NCBI GenBank assembly: GCA_963678705.1
Contig: OY783204.1
Span: forward strand, 20,904,759-20,968,758
Direction of reading: 5' to 3'
DNA from: Panorpa germanica
Lineage: Eukaryota; Arthropoda; Insecta; Mecoptera; Panorpidae
Length of the DNA stretch: 64,000 nucleotides
In this document: piece by piece, positions 23,468-35,595 of the stretch
Numbering within the stretch: position 1 is the first letter of the stretch
Layout: the number at the start of each line of letters is the position of its first letter
Notes under the pieces: model-generated
Told to the model about the DNA's origin: nothing
The model's input: the letters and a program-made list of their open reading frames with translations, nothing else
Databases searched by the model: none
Program-made: the position numbers and the translations under genes

Positions 23468-23961
23468 GGGGTGCGTCGTTCCACTAAGTGTTCACAACAA
23501 TCACACTTAAGGACGCTTAAAAAATAAGGATAGTCGGCGATAGTCAATTAAATAGCTCTGTAACAAAAGCTATATCTACAAACAAAATAAATTTTTCATA
23601 AAGGAAATATATTCTAAATGATAATGAACATTGTTCATTTATTAAGTTAGGTTACGGTATGAGGAAAAGTGTATAAAGGACAGTCAAATATGAATTAAAA
23701 TTAATTTTATTAAGATTATTTAACATAATTATATAATAAAATTAAATATCTCTTTCCGAATCTATAAAGTAATTTTTTCTGTCATCGTCATCTTTAAGTT
23801 TTGCGTTATGTTTAAACATTGCGCCGAAATGCTCAACAACGACCACTACGACCCAACTCTTCAGATGGGTCGTTGTGAGCTTGGCGTGAGCGAAATTAAT
23901 GACGTCATTAGTGACATTTTCAAATATTTTGGACGTTGTGAACGTATAGTGGAACGCACCA
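23468..23961. mobile_element. inverted-repeat element, GGTGCGTTCCACTA ends
   Basis: The left end GGTGCGTCGTTCCACTAAGT with 'gttcacaac' is mirrored at the right end ('gttgtgaacgtatagtgg', 'aacgcacc'). Length is about 490 bp. A short palindrome 'acaacgaccactacgaccc' / 'gggtcgttgt' lies inside. It directly abuts the 600-bp repeat that begins near 23975. It has the form of a non-autonomous DNA transposon; superfamily unassigned. Confidence 0.6.
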
Positions 23962-23974
23962 AAAGTATCTTTAA

Positions 23975-24585
23975 TTTAATGGGCTTGCACGTCTTAATTT
24001 CTATAAAAGTGTACTATATATTGATAAAGTGGGTTACTAGAACTTCAAATGTTCAATTATTTTTTAATAACTCCTTATATGTTAAGAGATATTAACAATT
24101 AAAAAAGTAATTTTGTCTCTTTAATTATTAAAGGGATTCAACGTTGTACACATTCCAAGTGCATGTGACATCACAATCCTTGTGTAAGGTTACCAACCTT
24201 ACAGCTCATAAATCTCTGCTATATGTATTTATATATCAAATATTATTTACAGCTATTTCAAGGAACAATAAAATTCCAATATTATGTCTGCCTTAGCAGG
24301 GTTAACTAAAATAAAAACTTATTATTCTTTGACTTGACTTGATTATTTCGACTACCAACAGCTACAATAACTGACGTTAAAATGCATTACACGTCATACA
24401 AATATGGCCGACCATTTCTAGCGCTAAAACTACAATTCAAACTTTTAATTGCTATATCTCCGTCAATATTTAGATATTTAATAAAATAGACACGCCAATA
24501 CACATTTATTAACATCAATTTCAATCAACAATTGAAAAATCGACCACTAAAAAATGAGGACACTGGAAGGAAATGAGACAGCCCA
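23975..24585 (+). mobile_element. 600-bp repeat family, forward copy 1
   Basis: It begins 'aatgggcttgcacgtcttaa' and ends 'aaaaaatgaggacactgg', with a nearby 'agcccatta'. It aligns with 28745-29362, 60770-61385 and the reverse copy 11898-12530. The apparent peptide at its start is shared only with the other repeat copy and is not a gene. Confidence 0.75.
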
Positions 24586-26102
24586 TTACAAAGTATCACA
24601 AATGTTTCAACCCGTTATGAAGCGAGATATTAATGATTACAGTGTGCATCAATTTAACGTATATCTTGAGAACGGTTTTGTAGATTAAAAAAAAAACCTA
24701 TTATAATGTAGAGAAATAAATTAAGAAAGTTTTTACTATTTTTTATGTTGTTTGACCAGTTAGTAAAAAATGTATAAATGTTTAAAGTTGTGGAGATTGG
24801 CAGGTCATTGTGTTGTCATGCTTTGCGCGCGTGTTCTTGCTATATTATACTCAATATATAGCCTTCTATATACCTGACTATACAGAGCAATGTGAACACG
24901 TTTCTCAGAAGGGTGATTGAATGTAGTCTCCGCAAAAAATAAAATACTATCCTATATGGAGTGTGCCTAATGTTTGCACTGAATATACGACTACACTTTT
25001 GTCTGTGATTGCCATTAGTGAACTACCTTGAGACATATTATTTTTCTCATGGATCGTATGTTCCCATATGTACCTGAACAGTCAAATGGTCCTAAGACAG
25101 TCTTGTCTGCATTATGAGGAAGCTTTAAAAGGAATTGTGATTGTGCCGACGACGTAGTTTGATGTCTCTTCAGTTGTTAACTTGCAGCAGCTGCGATTTT
25201 CTATGGTGGGATGCAACAATTATCTGCAAAGAAAAATTTAATATTTAAAAAAATAATAATAAGTGCCGCCGCTACTGGTTCCATTTTCTATTATACCTTC
25301 GTGTTTCCGCAAAATAAAATTATAACATTTAATTTTATAATTACAAATATTTAAAATACAGAGTTTAAATTCTTTAAAATGCCAAAGGGCACAACGGGGC
25401 CGATTGATGATGGGTTAGAGGGAGTAGGGAGGGGAGGGAGGGGGTTGCATAGAGGTAGGCAAAGTATAATTACAACACAATAAATTAAAACGTTATATTC
25501 GTGATGAGTTGTCATAAAGTTCTGCACATTTATTTACATAGGATTTGGATCTAACCTCGTAGAAAATTAATTTTTAGAAGATTAGTGAATCGTGTCAAGG
25601 ACACTAACAGTGCTTTTCAAACTATAAATGCATATATACCGATAGTCAGTTCGTTAGTGAGACATCTTCAACAATAATCAAGTTTCAAGCATTTGACAAG
25701 ATTGTTTTGCATTCTAATTTTATTTGGTTGCATTTATGAGTTAGGTGAGTATTGAATCAGATAGAGGGTATAGATTTAAATATAACCTCATACTGAACTC
25801 AAATTTCTACGTTCGATATGGAGATGTTTTGGACAGATTCATAGTTTTGAACAAGAACTTTTTAAGTAAATTGAATTTTATTTTAAAAATATCGTAATCT
25901 TATTTCTATTGTGGAAGAGAGAAAGAAATAGTTGGTGGAATAGAGGGTAGGTAAAAATATGACATTAATTAAAAAAATAGTGGTAGTAATTAAACTGACA
26001 AAAATAATTACTTTAACTGTTAATACATTGTTGCTGCTGTTTGCATCGATAATAGGAAAAGAAAAAAAATGAATTAATGTATTTCAAAGAGTGTTTTGTT
26101 AA
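24586..26102. other. intergenic region, no gene seen
   Basis: Non-coding sequence with a purine-rich G stretch at about 25420-25445 ('gggagtagggaggggaggg'). No known element and no conserved open frame were recognised. Confidence 0.4.
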
Positions 26103-27256
26103 TTGGCACCCAGTGACGGCCTTAGGGGGTGGCAAACAGGGCCACCACCCGAGGGCTCGCGTCCTCGCGAAACGACCCAAGTAGAATAAGTCATTACTAC
26201 CATATATATGCATTTGAATCTCGCGCCTCGCATTTTAGAAAACCCACTTGAATCACTGCGTATATCTTTTAAGACATTCACGTACCTTAGTTTTTCACCA
26301 TTCATATTTGTCGTCTTTGTGCTTCTTTACTTTTATAAATCTTCCAGTATAAAAGTTTAAAATTCTACATTTATTTATTTAAATTTTTTAAATTTATTTA
26401 TCTGCCTTAAATCCATAAATTACATATCATTGTCCTTAATTACATACTATTGATCCATTCTCATTTCTTCCAAAAGAAAAAAGAAATATACAAACAAAAC
26501 AGATAAATTGAAACCCCTACTGCTTATCTCTTCCTGCTTCTCCTGTTTGCACTCTACCCTTCCTTCTCTCTATCTCCACACAATCTTCTTTTCACTTTTT
26601 ACACTTTCGGGCTTACTCAGGAAGCGGATACGGATCCTGTTCTATTCCTGTGAGTTTTAACGACACTTCCCAGAGTTTCTTAGCGCTGGTTTCATCAAGG
26701 GCAGTTGCTCCAGGAGCGGTTACTTTACTGTCACTTTCTATTTCCAAAAGTACTTTTCTGCTTCTTCTTCTCTTGACCCTCTCCCTTTCATTTTCCCTAA
26801 TCTTCCTTTATTCTCATCATTTGTCTTCTTTGTCATTTCAGATTAAAATCACTTCTGCTCTGGCGTTCCTTCTCTTTCCTCGTTCCTTTTCTCTATTTCC
26901 GTCATCCACCTCTTCTCTTCACTCCACTCGCTTGTTACTTTTTCTGACCTGAAAACTTAATGTGCTCCAACGTTTCAATCTCCGTTCCGCACACCCTACA
27001 CATTCTTTCCTTTCATCTGTTTCCTTTCTCCTCGTTTCCCAATCTAAATTTGGCAATCCTTCTCATGTTTTTTGTGGTATCTCTCTACCCCAAATCCCTT
27101 TATATCTACATTTATTTATTTATAACTCGAATTTCTCGTCTATCATCATCAAAAGTACTTACTTTCAATTTACATAAATTACACAAAGAACAAGTGCCTC
27201 GCAAGGATCTACCACCCCGGGGCCTCGCAATGGGTAAGGCCGCCACTGTTGGTACC
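26103..27256. mobile_element. hAT-like element with 8-bp target duplication
   Basis: The ends are CAGTGACGGCCTTA at 26111 and TAAGGCCGCCACTG at 27248, an inverted repeat that starts with the CAGTG typical of hAT transposons. The flanking 8-mers are TTGGCACC (26103-26110) and TTGGTACC (27249-27256), a target duplication with one substitution. Inverted similarity extends further inward through GC-rich sequence. The interior is not a transposase but a - strand LINE 3' fragment (about 26395-27110). Confidence 0.75.
26395..27110 (-). mobile_element. LINE 3' end, family B, copy 1 (inside the hAT-like element)
   Basis: Read on the - strand it gives RIAKFRLGNEEKGNR, a stop, then ERMCRVCGTEIETLEHIKF, the degraded C-terminal Cys/His region of a non-LTR reverse transcriptase. 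Related copies are at 35165-35595 and 43975-44510. Stops and frameshifts show it is dead. Confidence 0.7.
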
Positions 27257-27545
27257 CAAATAAGAATTGACTAAATTTTATGAATGACGGTACTTCGCAA
27301 ATCGAGTTGATATAAAACGGGGTACTAGTGTATCTGGTATAATATTGTGACTAGATAAAAAATAATTGTACATTTGATGACCTGGTACAGATACATCAGA
27401 AAGATGATGATATATGAAGGTCCGTAAACACAAAACATGAATGTTACTTTACATTCATGTAATATTTTACTTAAGCAAAACTTAGTAATATTTAATATAA
27501 AAACGTCTTACTTTATAACTACTCCTTTAAACCTTATAAAGACTT
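27257..27545. other. short spacer, nothing recognised
   Basis: AT-rich sequence between the hAT-like element and the next MITE. It includes 'acacaaaacatgaatgttac', which also occurs near 42160, so part of it is repetitive. Confidence 0.3.
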
Positions 27546-27756
27546 GGAGTCACTTTGACATCATATTGAAGAAGCGTATGATTCTTCTGTCATGAAAGAG
27601 TTCATTTACAGTTCAGTTTCTCACAGTCGTTCATATGAAATGTCTATTTTATCGGCTACAAATGGCGAAACCACTACACCTGTCGGAACTATAATTAAAG
27701 TTCAATAGTGATAGAAACGTCACAAAATAGGACACTTCTCCAAATTGTTTACTGGG
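27546..27756. mobile_element. MITE, CCCAGTAAACA family, copy 2 (left end lost)
   Basis: The interior 'ggagtcactttgacatcata' and the right end CCAAATTGTTTACTGGG match the family. The extreme left end is missing or diverged. Confidence 0.7.
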
Positions 27757-28744
27757 AATGTTCTTAAAAAGTTTTAAGACTGTGCTAATGCGAAAAGGGC
27801 AGTTTTATTACTAAGAAAGCAGTGAAATAGATCACAGAACTTTGTCAAATTCTTTATATAATAAGTAACTTTTGTTATGTTGATTTTGTAGACCAAAGTT
27901 TGGGAAACACCATATTTGTTCATTTTCTTATTGAAAAAAGAATGGTAATATTTTCAGGTATTATCAACTAGGATTAAATTACATTTGTTTTTCGTGCTAC
28001 TCAAGAAATTTCTCTTATTTATACTCGACTAAAATTTGGAAACCTTATTTTAAGAACCACTGTTACATTTTTTATATTTAACCAGAACAACAACAAAAAC
28101 AAAATTAATTTGAATGTGGTATTACTAGATACTGAAGTATTCAGTAAATTTTTTTTGCTAAATTTTCTGCTCTATTGTTTTCTTATATAAAAATGTAGCA
28201 TAGAAACAAAATTCCAATCATTTCATAAAATACAAAATTTCAAGTGTCTTTAAAATATGAAAAATAAAATAAAAAAAGTAACTAATAATTAAACGACATT
28301 ATAAGGACAATAATTACTGAAACAGGTAAATTAGCTGACTTAAGTTTAAGTTCGATTAGATCTAAAAACAAAAGCGTTAGCTCTAGGTTGAGAGTGACAG
28401 CAGATGGTGTAGGAACACTTAGATGTCATCTAGGTCCATACAGCCATACATTGGTTGTCATTCAATCATTCATTTACTTACGATCTTAAGGTCTTAAATA
28501 TCTCTTGCGCGTTGATAACTTATGTTTATTTAAGTCATTTTGTTAAAAGTTGCTTTTGTTTTTGTATTTCTACTTTGTTTTCTAGTACCAATCAAATACT
28601 ACAATGAATTGAACCTTAGCTTCAACCTTACAAATAATTTTGAGATAAACTTCCCAATTGCCAGTAAGGCAGTCATTTAAATTCAAATTTATCCAAATAT
28701 TTAAAAAGAAACTCGCGATTTTTTTAAATGCATTTTTCTATTTT

Positions 28745-29362
28745 AATGGGCTTATGTCCTATGTCTTAATTTCTATAAAAGTGTATTATATATTGATAAA
28801 GTGGGTTACTAGAACCTCAAATGTTCAATTATTTTTTAATAACTCCTTATATGTTAAGAGATATTAACAATTAAAAAAGTCATTTTGTCTCTTTAATTAT
28901 TAAAGGGATTCAACGTTGTACACATTTACAACACAACTGCTGCCAACCTTACAGCTCCTAAATCTCTACTATATGTATTTATATATCAAAATATCAAATA
29001 TTATTTACAGCTATTTCAAGGAACAATAAAATTTCAATATTATGTCTGCCTTAGCAGGGTTAAATAAAATAAAAACTTATTATTCTTTGACTTGACTTGA
29101 TTATTTGACTACCAACAGCTACAGAAGATTACCATAGCACTGACCTAGTCAACAAATAACTGACGTTAAAATGCTTTTCACGTCATACAAATATGGCCGA
29201 CCATTTCTAGCACTAAAACTACAATTCCATCTTTTATTTGCTATATCTCCGTCAACATTTAGATATTTAATAAAATAGACACACCAATACACATTTATTA
29301 ACATCAATTTCAATAATTGAAAAATCGACCACTAAAAAATGAGGACACTAGCCCATTGATTT
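28745..29362 (+). mobile_element. 600-bp repeat family, forward copy 2
   Basis: It starts 'aatgggcttatgtcc' and ends 'aggacactagccca', so this copy best shows the inverted ends (TGGGCTWGTGTCC). The flanking sequence 'cttcaaccttacaaataatt' with 'gataaacttcccaattgcc' occurs both before (28620-28700) and after (29370-29460) the element, indicating a local duplication around the insertion. Confidence 0.75.
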
Positions 29363-29815
29363 GTAACGGCTTCAACCTTACAAATAATTTTGAGATAAAC
29401 TTCCCAATTGCCCGTAAGGCAGTCATTTAAATTCAAATTTATCCAAATATTTTATTCACTTTCTGTATTTAACTTAAACAGGAACTCCCAATTCTTTTAA
29501 ATGCTTTTTTCTATTTTAATTCTACAATTGAAATAGAGATAAGATATTCTTCAATTGTGCAATCCTACCTATTTCCACAAAGCTACATAAAAGTTTTGCC
29601 AGCAGCTAAGCTAATGGCACATTAAAGCTAATGAGACAAAATTGGTTCAAGTCATTTTTATCTATAAACGGGACACTTATTCGCCAGATAAGCTAAATAG
29701 GGTGGCGATTCTCCAAACAAAGGAAGCTAGATATTTAGGTGTATATATGGACAGAAACAATTATTTACTAAACGAAAAGCATTGGGGCTGTAATTAAAGA
29801 AATTATACTAGCACT

Positions 29816-30038
29816 CAGTAAACATTTTGGGTCACTTTGATATCATATTGAAGATGCGGATGATTTTTTTGTCATGAAAGAATTCATTTACACTTGAGTT
29901 ATTTTATCGGCTGCAAATGACGAAACCACTCCACCTGTCGGAATACAAATGAAGATAAAGTTGATGCCAACTATAACTGAAGTGAAATAGTGATAGAAAC
30001 GTCACAAAACAGGACACTTGCCCAAATTGTTTACTGGG
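29816..30038. mobile_element. MITE, CCCAGTAAACA family, copy 3
   Basis: It begins CAGTAAACATTTTGGGTCAC and ends CCCAAATTGTTTACTGGG. Its right end is the first unit of the 131-bp array that follows, which shows where that array arose. Confidence 0.75.
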
Positions 30039-30674
30039 TGACCTTTGTATATCACCAATGACCACTTCCATCGTGATTTGGGAATTCCAACCATTAAGGA
30101 AGAGCTGAAATCTTGAATTGAAACGGATAATAAGAAACTGATTTAAATTTGCCCAAATTGTTTACTGAGTGACCTTGGTATATCACCAATGACCACTTCC
30201 ATCGTGATTTGGGAATTCCAACCATTAAGGAAGAGCTGAAATCTTGAATTGAAACGGATAATAAGAAACTGATTTAAATTTGCCCAAATTGTTTACTGAG
30301 TGACCTTGGTATATCACCAATGACCACTTCCATCGTGATTTGGGAATTCCAACCATTAAGGAAGAGCTGAAATCTTGAATTGAAACGGATAATAAGAAAC
30401 TGATTTAAATTTGCCCAAATTGTTTACTGAGTGACCTTGGTATATCACCAATGACCACTTCCATCGTGATTTGGGAATTCCAACCATTAAGGAAGAGCTG
30501 AAATCTTGAATTGAAATGGATAATAAGAAACTGATTTAAATTTGCCCAAATTGTTTACTGAGTGACCTTGGTATATCATCAATGACCACTTCCATCGTGA
30601 TTTGGGAATTCCAACCATTAAGGAAGAGCTGAAATCTCGAATTGAAACGGATAATAAGAAACTGATTTAAATTT
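30020..30674 (+). repeat. five tandem 131-bp units: MITE end plus jockey RT C-terminus
   Basis: Units start at 30020, 30151, 30282, 30413 and 30544 and are nearly identical (for example ATCACC becomes ATCATC in unit 5). Each begins with the MITE right end GCCCAAATTGTTTACTG. It then encodes PWYITNDHFHRDLGIPTIKE in frame, followed by ELKS and a stop, which matches the C-terminal tail of jockey-type reverse transcriptases. The array thus copies the junction between an inserted MITE and a retrotransposon fragment. No function is implied; it is a young local tandem amplification. Confidence 0.95.
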
Positions 30675-31260
30675 GAACTTTAAGTTAAAACTTTAGACCT
30701 CTTTCAAAACAGTACAAAAAATAGTTAAAACATTTGCACAACCATTCTCGAACTGTGACACCTTCTTAATACTTTGTAGGCCTTCTTTATGTTAAATATG
30801 TGTATCAATTTCATCAATCAAATCAATTTCAATTTCAAGTTCAAATTTGATAATTCAACTAATGACACTTATATTAACATATTTAAATTTTATCAATTTT
30901 GTTGATAAGTGGGTTTTGAAAAATCGCTTAAAGTTAACGAGCGCACATAAAATGTAACAGAACTATTTTTAGATTGGATTCGGTTCTTAAATAAAACAAT
31001 CTTCTGCAGTTTTTCAAAAATTCCCATTTTTATGCCACCCTCGATAAATTTACTATTTCCACGACGTCTACTCCAGAAAATAGTTGACATTTTTAGTATC
31101 AATGTAACGACATAAAACTATCAACCAAAAATACAAATCGTTATTTAATATGATAGTCATATAACATTTTTAATATCCTGAATAATATAAGTAATTGTAT
31201 ATAATAACACAGAAAGAGATAAAAGATTTCGTATTATCTCTTTCTTTCATTCATAAAAGT
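30675..31260. other. intergenic region, nothing recognised
   Basis: AT-rich sequence with A/T-biased open frames only. It lies between the 131-bp array and a CG-richer patch. Confidence 0.3.
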
Positions 31261-31294
31261 AATTTAAAAGTTTTTCTGCAACTTTCTAACGTCA

Positions 31295-31505
31295 TACCGA
31301 TACAAGTAGATTCTCCTCGGTAGGCATTGCATTGTTCGGTGGGTCTTTGGCCGACAGGTTGTGCTACAGACTGTCATTTCTCCGTCAGTTGTGCTTTTCG
31401 CTTTGAGCTTTCCTGACGCGGACGTAGCAGCTGCTCGTAGACCCGTAGCAGCTGTTCAGCGTAGACCGGATTGTGTCGTGAGCTTTGAACGTGATTTATC
31501 TAACG
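31295..31505 (+). promoter_or_regulatory. CG-rich patch, candidate TTLL2 promoter / 5' UTR exon
   Basis: This stretch is clearly richer in GC and in CpG than the region around it. It contains a short internal direct repeat ('gtagcagctgctcgtagacc' and 'gtagcagctgttcagcgtag') and ends near a possible donor 'taacg|gtattt'. It lies 4.2 kb upstream of the first visible TTLL2 exon on the same strand, which needs an upstream exon. It has no AUG-initiated frame of note. The role as promoter or leader exon is an inference. Confidence 0.3.
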
Positions 31506-31731
31506 GTATTTTGTATTTTCTTGTAATATGCTTCATAAATATAATCAGAATATGGTTAATTAATATTTTAAAGTTTCTGATTTATTTACTTTATTATATT
31601 TTCAGTAATTATGAATTATATTATGTTTCTTTGATTAACTGTAAGTAATTAGGGAGAATAATTGTTGCCGGTACTAATTAACATAGATTTGTTTAGTATT
31701 TTGAATATATATAGAAATTATAATATGGTTG

Positions 31732-31937
31732 AAGTTACGAGAGTTCGGCGGTGACTCATATTTAAAACAAGTTGTGGGGTATAAACTGCTGATATAACTA
31801 AAAAGCACTGACTTATTTATTTTTCTATAATGTATATAGAAACGAATAAGACAAAATTCATTATCGTATTATAAATTTATACCGCTCTTATAACCTCTTT
31901 TAAGTATAAGTCACCGCCGATCTATCGTGATTTGGAT
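31732..31937. mobile_element. fold-back MITE (TTCAAATTACGA...GGCGGTGACT family), copy 1
   Basis: The left arm 'agttacgagagttcggcgg' with 'tgactcatatttaaaac' is mirrored by 'ttttaagtataagtcaccg' and 'ccgatctatcgtgattt'. Copies are at 54183-54359 and 61648-61855, with an end fragment near 43903-43950. Confidence 0.75.
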
Positions 31938-34436
31938 TATATTTTTTATTTTGTGCAATCTTTAACAAATTAATTTTTAGAATTTCATAGTGTAATGCCA
32001 ATAGAATATATGTACAACAATTTTTCCAATATCTTCAGTCGTATTAAGCTATAATTATACAAGAATTATAATATAGTTTACTAATATATAGAGAATTTCA
32101 ATAAGGGCAACACCACAAACATGACAGTTTTGACATTTAGTTTTTTGACAAATCAGTAGTAAATACTTTGGCAATTGTTACAATGAATTCAACTTCATTT
32201 GATGGTGCGCTATGTGGTCTGAAGGCATGATTGGGTTGGGTTTTTTTTTGAAGATGGAAATGGATTATCCTATCTAGAGATGTACAACTCAATTTTGGCC
32301 TATTGTTGATGATATGGATATCGCTGGCATGTGGTTTTAATAGGACAGTGCCACAAGTCACACAGCCATCCGTGACATTTTGTCAAAAAGTGATTATTTT
32401 TTTCTTAATGAAAAGTAATCCGTGAAATTTTGATAAAAGAATCGAAATCTGTCAGCGTGGTCGTGGGGAACATTTGTCCGATATCATTTTTCATTCATAT
32501 TTGCAAACTCTCTTTCTAGTACAATAAAAATTTGAATCAGTTTCATCTAAATTACTTGTTTTATTTTGTTTTAAAAAACATAGTTCTTGTTGAAAAACCC
32601 TATATACGAGTATATTGATAAAATTAATTCTATTAATTAGTCACAGGGTTACCGGTAAAATGTTACGATCCCTTTATGGTATTGTAGTGAAGGTCAATAG
32701 CTATTAAATGACCTAGAAAAGTAAATAATCGTACGGTTTTTTTTTAAATAATTTTAAATATATATAAAAAAAAAATACATATCTTGAAAATGGTGCACTA
32801 AGCCTTGTAGTTTTATAGGTCATGTGATAGCTACGGACCTCTCCATCAACCACTTTAAGGGGGTGTTATATTTTACCAGTAATGCTGTATATTAGCAATT
32901 AAAAATGCTAATTAAGTGCCTTTTACACTTCAATTAGATTAAATTTTAGTTTAATTTTGTTTAAGTAAAGTAAGTGATTTCAAATTGTACTTGTATTTTG
33001 CATTAAGATAGTTCCAGCGTGGTATAGTGTAGTCAGAACAATTACTATTGTCAGAAATTCAATATTTTCGGTTATGGTTGCAAAATGCATGCAATGTTAA
33101 AAACGCATTAGTACCATCAACGATTTTAAATTCCTATTCTTAATTCTACACAAATCGAGATAATTTTGCGCGCAGCGTTGCCATGAAAAGACCATATTGA
33201 TATTTAAAAAAAAAGATTTTTAAATTATTATATCTCTGATAAAAAACTGTGAATTGCTATTTTTTTATACTTGCTAATTGTTGCTAATATCTTTAAAAAA
33301 CATTTTTGTTTGCTCTCCTAAATTTTTTCAGGAGGTTTGCTAATTACTAATTACTACGGAAAATTATTTTTATTAAATAATTAGCGCACGCTTTTTTTGA
33401 ACACCTCGCGTATGTTCGCAACGCAACAAACAATTTATAATATATTTAAAATAATCAGATCATAACTTTCTACGACCCACAGATTGGAAACCAGAGTTTA
33501 AAATTTAACCATAAATACATAAATAACGACTTCAATAATACGAGTATTTTACAATTTATGTACAAGTATAATAATTTCCAAAAATAGAAATCATTCAGTT
33601 ATAAATAGATTTGAACATTTTTATTTGAATCGATTCACGAAAGAAAAACAAATCACGTGCTTTTTCCAGGAATAAGGAAAACTTTGTTTGTTGTTTTCCT
33701 TTCCTTTCTTTTTAACGTGGAACAAATTAACATTGATATATGTTCAATACGCCGGATATCGTGCAGGTGAATATCCGAACACGTGTAGTCGAATAACAAG
33801 AGGATAGGAAGGGTGTAAGAAGGAAGGGGATGAGGAGGGAAGTGGAGATTCTGTTGTACAGGGTCAAACTGCAGTGGAATTTAAACAGTATATAGAAAAT
33901 TCAACATTATTACATTATTCTTATTTTTTAAATTTATTTAACGTTGGCCTGTTTCTAATGCTGAATCCTATCAGTCGTTTCTAAATCGCTACACATGCAC
34001 ATTCTTTAATAAACACCGATTTAGGATTGAAACATTTTTGTTTCATAAAAATACTGGAGAGAATTTTTAAAAATAGTTTCGCATGTTTATATCGCACTAG
34101 TCCGTACGTTAAAAGTACAACACATTTAGGACACTCATGACTAAATAATGTCAGCTTATGAATGAAAATATATAAATGTTGGATGTCGCACCAATGTGTA
34201 CGATACATTATATTCATGTAAAATTTTACTAAGCGTGATTACCTAACATAGTAACTTTTAATCTAAAAATTTATTTATTTATTTATTAAAATTTAATAAT
34301 CCTTAAAAGTTCTCTAAAGTATAATTATTATTTTAAATAAAGGTAAATTTATTTTTCAAAGAGCAGTAAAATAGGTTATAAAATGTTGTATATTAGGTAA
34401 CATTATTTACGTAACAGGTAACCTTTATTATCTTAA
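31938..34436. other. intergenic region without recognisable gene
   Basis: AT-rich. Open frames on both strands show no family signature. No repeat family with a second copy in the window was recognised here. Confidence 0.35.
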
Positions 34437-34764
34437 TATATATAAATTACGTGTCACTGTGTTGTCCGCTATGGACTCCTAAACTACTTAACCGATTTTA
34501 ATGAAATTTGTACACCGTGTCCAGTTTGATCCAACTTGAAAGATAGGATACCTTACATCTCAATTTATTTATCTTATTGCTAATTATTTGTCTATTAATT
34601 ATCTGTATATGACATATGACATCGGGCGACGATGATGGCGACATCTGTTGACTAGATTGAGTAAATATTCTGTTGAGTAAATCGAAATCTGTTGACTAGA
34701 TTGAGTAAATATTCAATAGATGGCGCTACGTTAGGCACAGCAACGCGTGGCCGGGACAGCTAGT
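34437..34764. mobile_element. Helitron-like non-autonomous element
   Basis: It contains 'gtccgctatggactcctaaa', 'ctacttaaccgattttaatg' and, at the right end, 'caacgcgtggccgggacagc' followed by CTAGT. The GC-rich hairpin-like stretch shortly before a CTAG terminus and the lack of inverted ends are Helitron features, and I recall these words from insect Helitron families. A short internal duplication ('ctgttgactagattgagtaa') occurs at 34647 and 34688. Confidence 0.5.
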
Positions 34765-35164
34765 GTTATATAAACGTTAAATGCACGTAACTGTGTTATT
34801 TTATTACCGGGTATTATTTAAGGGTAAGATTTTTGAAGCCAGCCGCCTCTGGTAAAAGATATGAGAAGTCTTGGGGTTTTTGATACCTCACAACGCCTGT
34901 CAATCAATGAACATATCCAATAAATCATCCCTTATGGGCCACCCTTTCACCCCTTCTTGCCTTAAACTAGGGTAAAAGTCTCAACTATTATATGCACATA
35001 TGTCCTTTGCATGCACCATGAATGAACCGCGTGTGTGTGCACTAAAGGGTGTTCTTAAATTTTACACCTTTCCAACGATACAAAAAAAAATATGTCTGAC
35101 TATATACCCAATATAAATGTATCTTCATATTATACATATATATTTTTTTCTATTATAATATTAT

Positions 35165-35595
35165 TGTTATTAGGCATTACATTCTTCCGCCTTAAATCTT
35201 TAAATTATATATCATTGTCCTTAATTACTCTCCTTCCAAAAGAAAAAGGGAAAATACAAACAAAACAGATAAATTTAAACTCCTACTGCTTCTCTCTTCC
35301 TGCTACTCTCCCTCCTGTTTCTACTCTGCCCTTCTCTTTGCTCACTCCTTCTCTCTATCTCCGCCATCCACCGCTTCTCTTCGTTACATCTCTTTAATAA
35401 CTGCACAATCTTCTTTTCACTTTTTATTCTTTTCTCACATAAATACTTAATGTGCTCCAGCATTTCCATCTCTCCCCAGCACATCTTACACATCCTTTCC
35501 TCTCTATTTTCCCAGTATTTGCTGCCCTTTCCTTCGTTTCCTGATCTAAATCTTGCGATTCTTTTTATGCTATCATGAATTTCTTTCATATGTAT
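35165..35595 (-). mobile_element. LINE 3' end, family B, copy 2
   Basis: The - strand frame (35275-35589) gives IKRIARFRSGNEGKGSKYWE, then MCKMCWGEMEMLEHIKYLCE: the R-F-R-x-G-N-E and C-x2-C...H-x4-C pattern at the end of insect non-LTR reverse transcriptases. It sits about 80 bp upstream of the first visible TTLL2 exon. The copy is 5'-truncated. Confidence 0.8.

Noticed and set aside
23808..24095. Small protein gene
   Set aside because: The frame crosses from one transposon into the 600-bp repeat; its second half recurs at 28766-28867 as part of that repeat.
26650..27274. Ser/Leu-rich secreted proteins
   Set aside because: These frames are antisense to a degraded LINE C-terminus; the composition reflects its Lys/Glu-rich coding strand.
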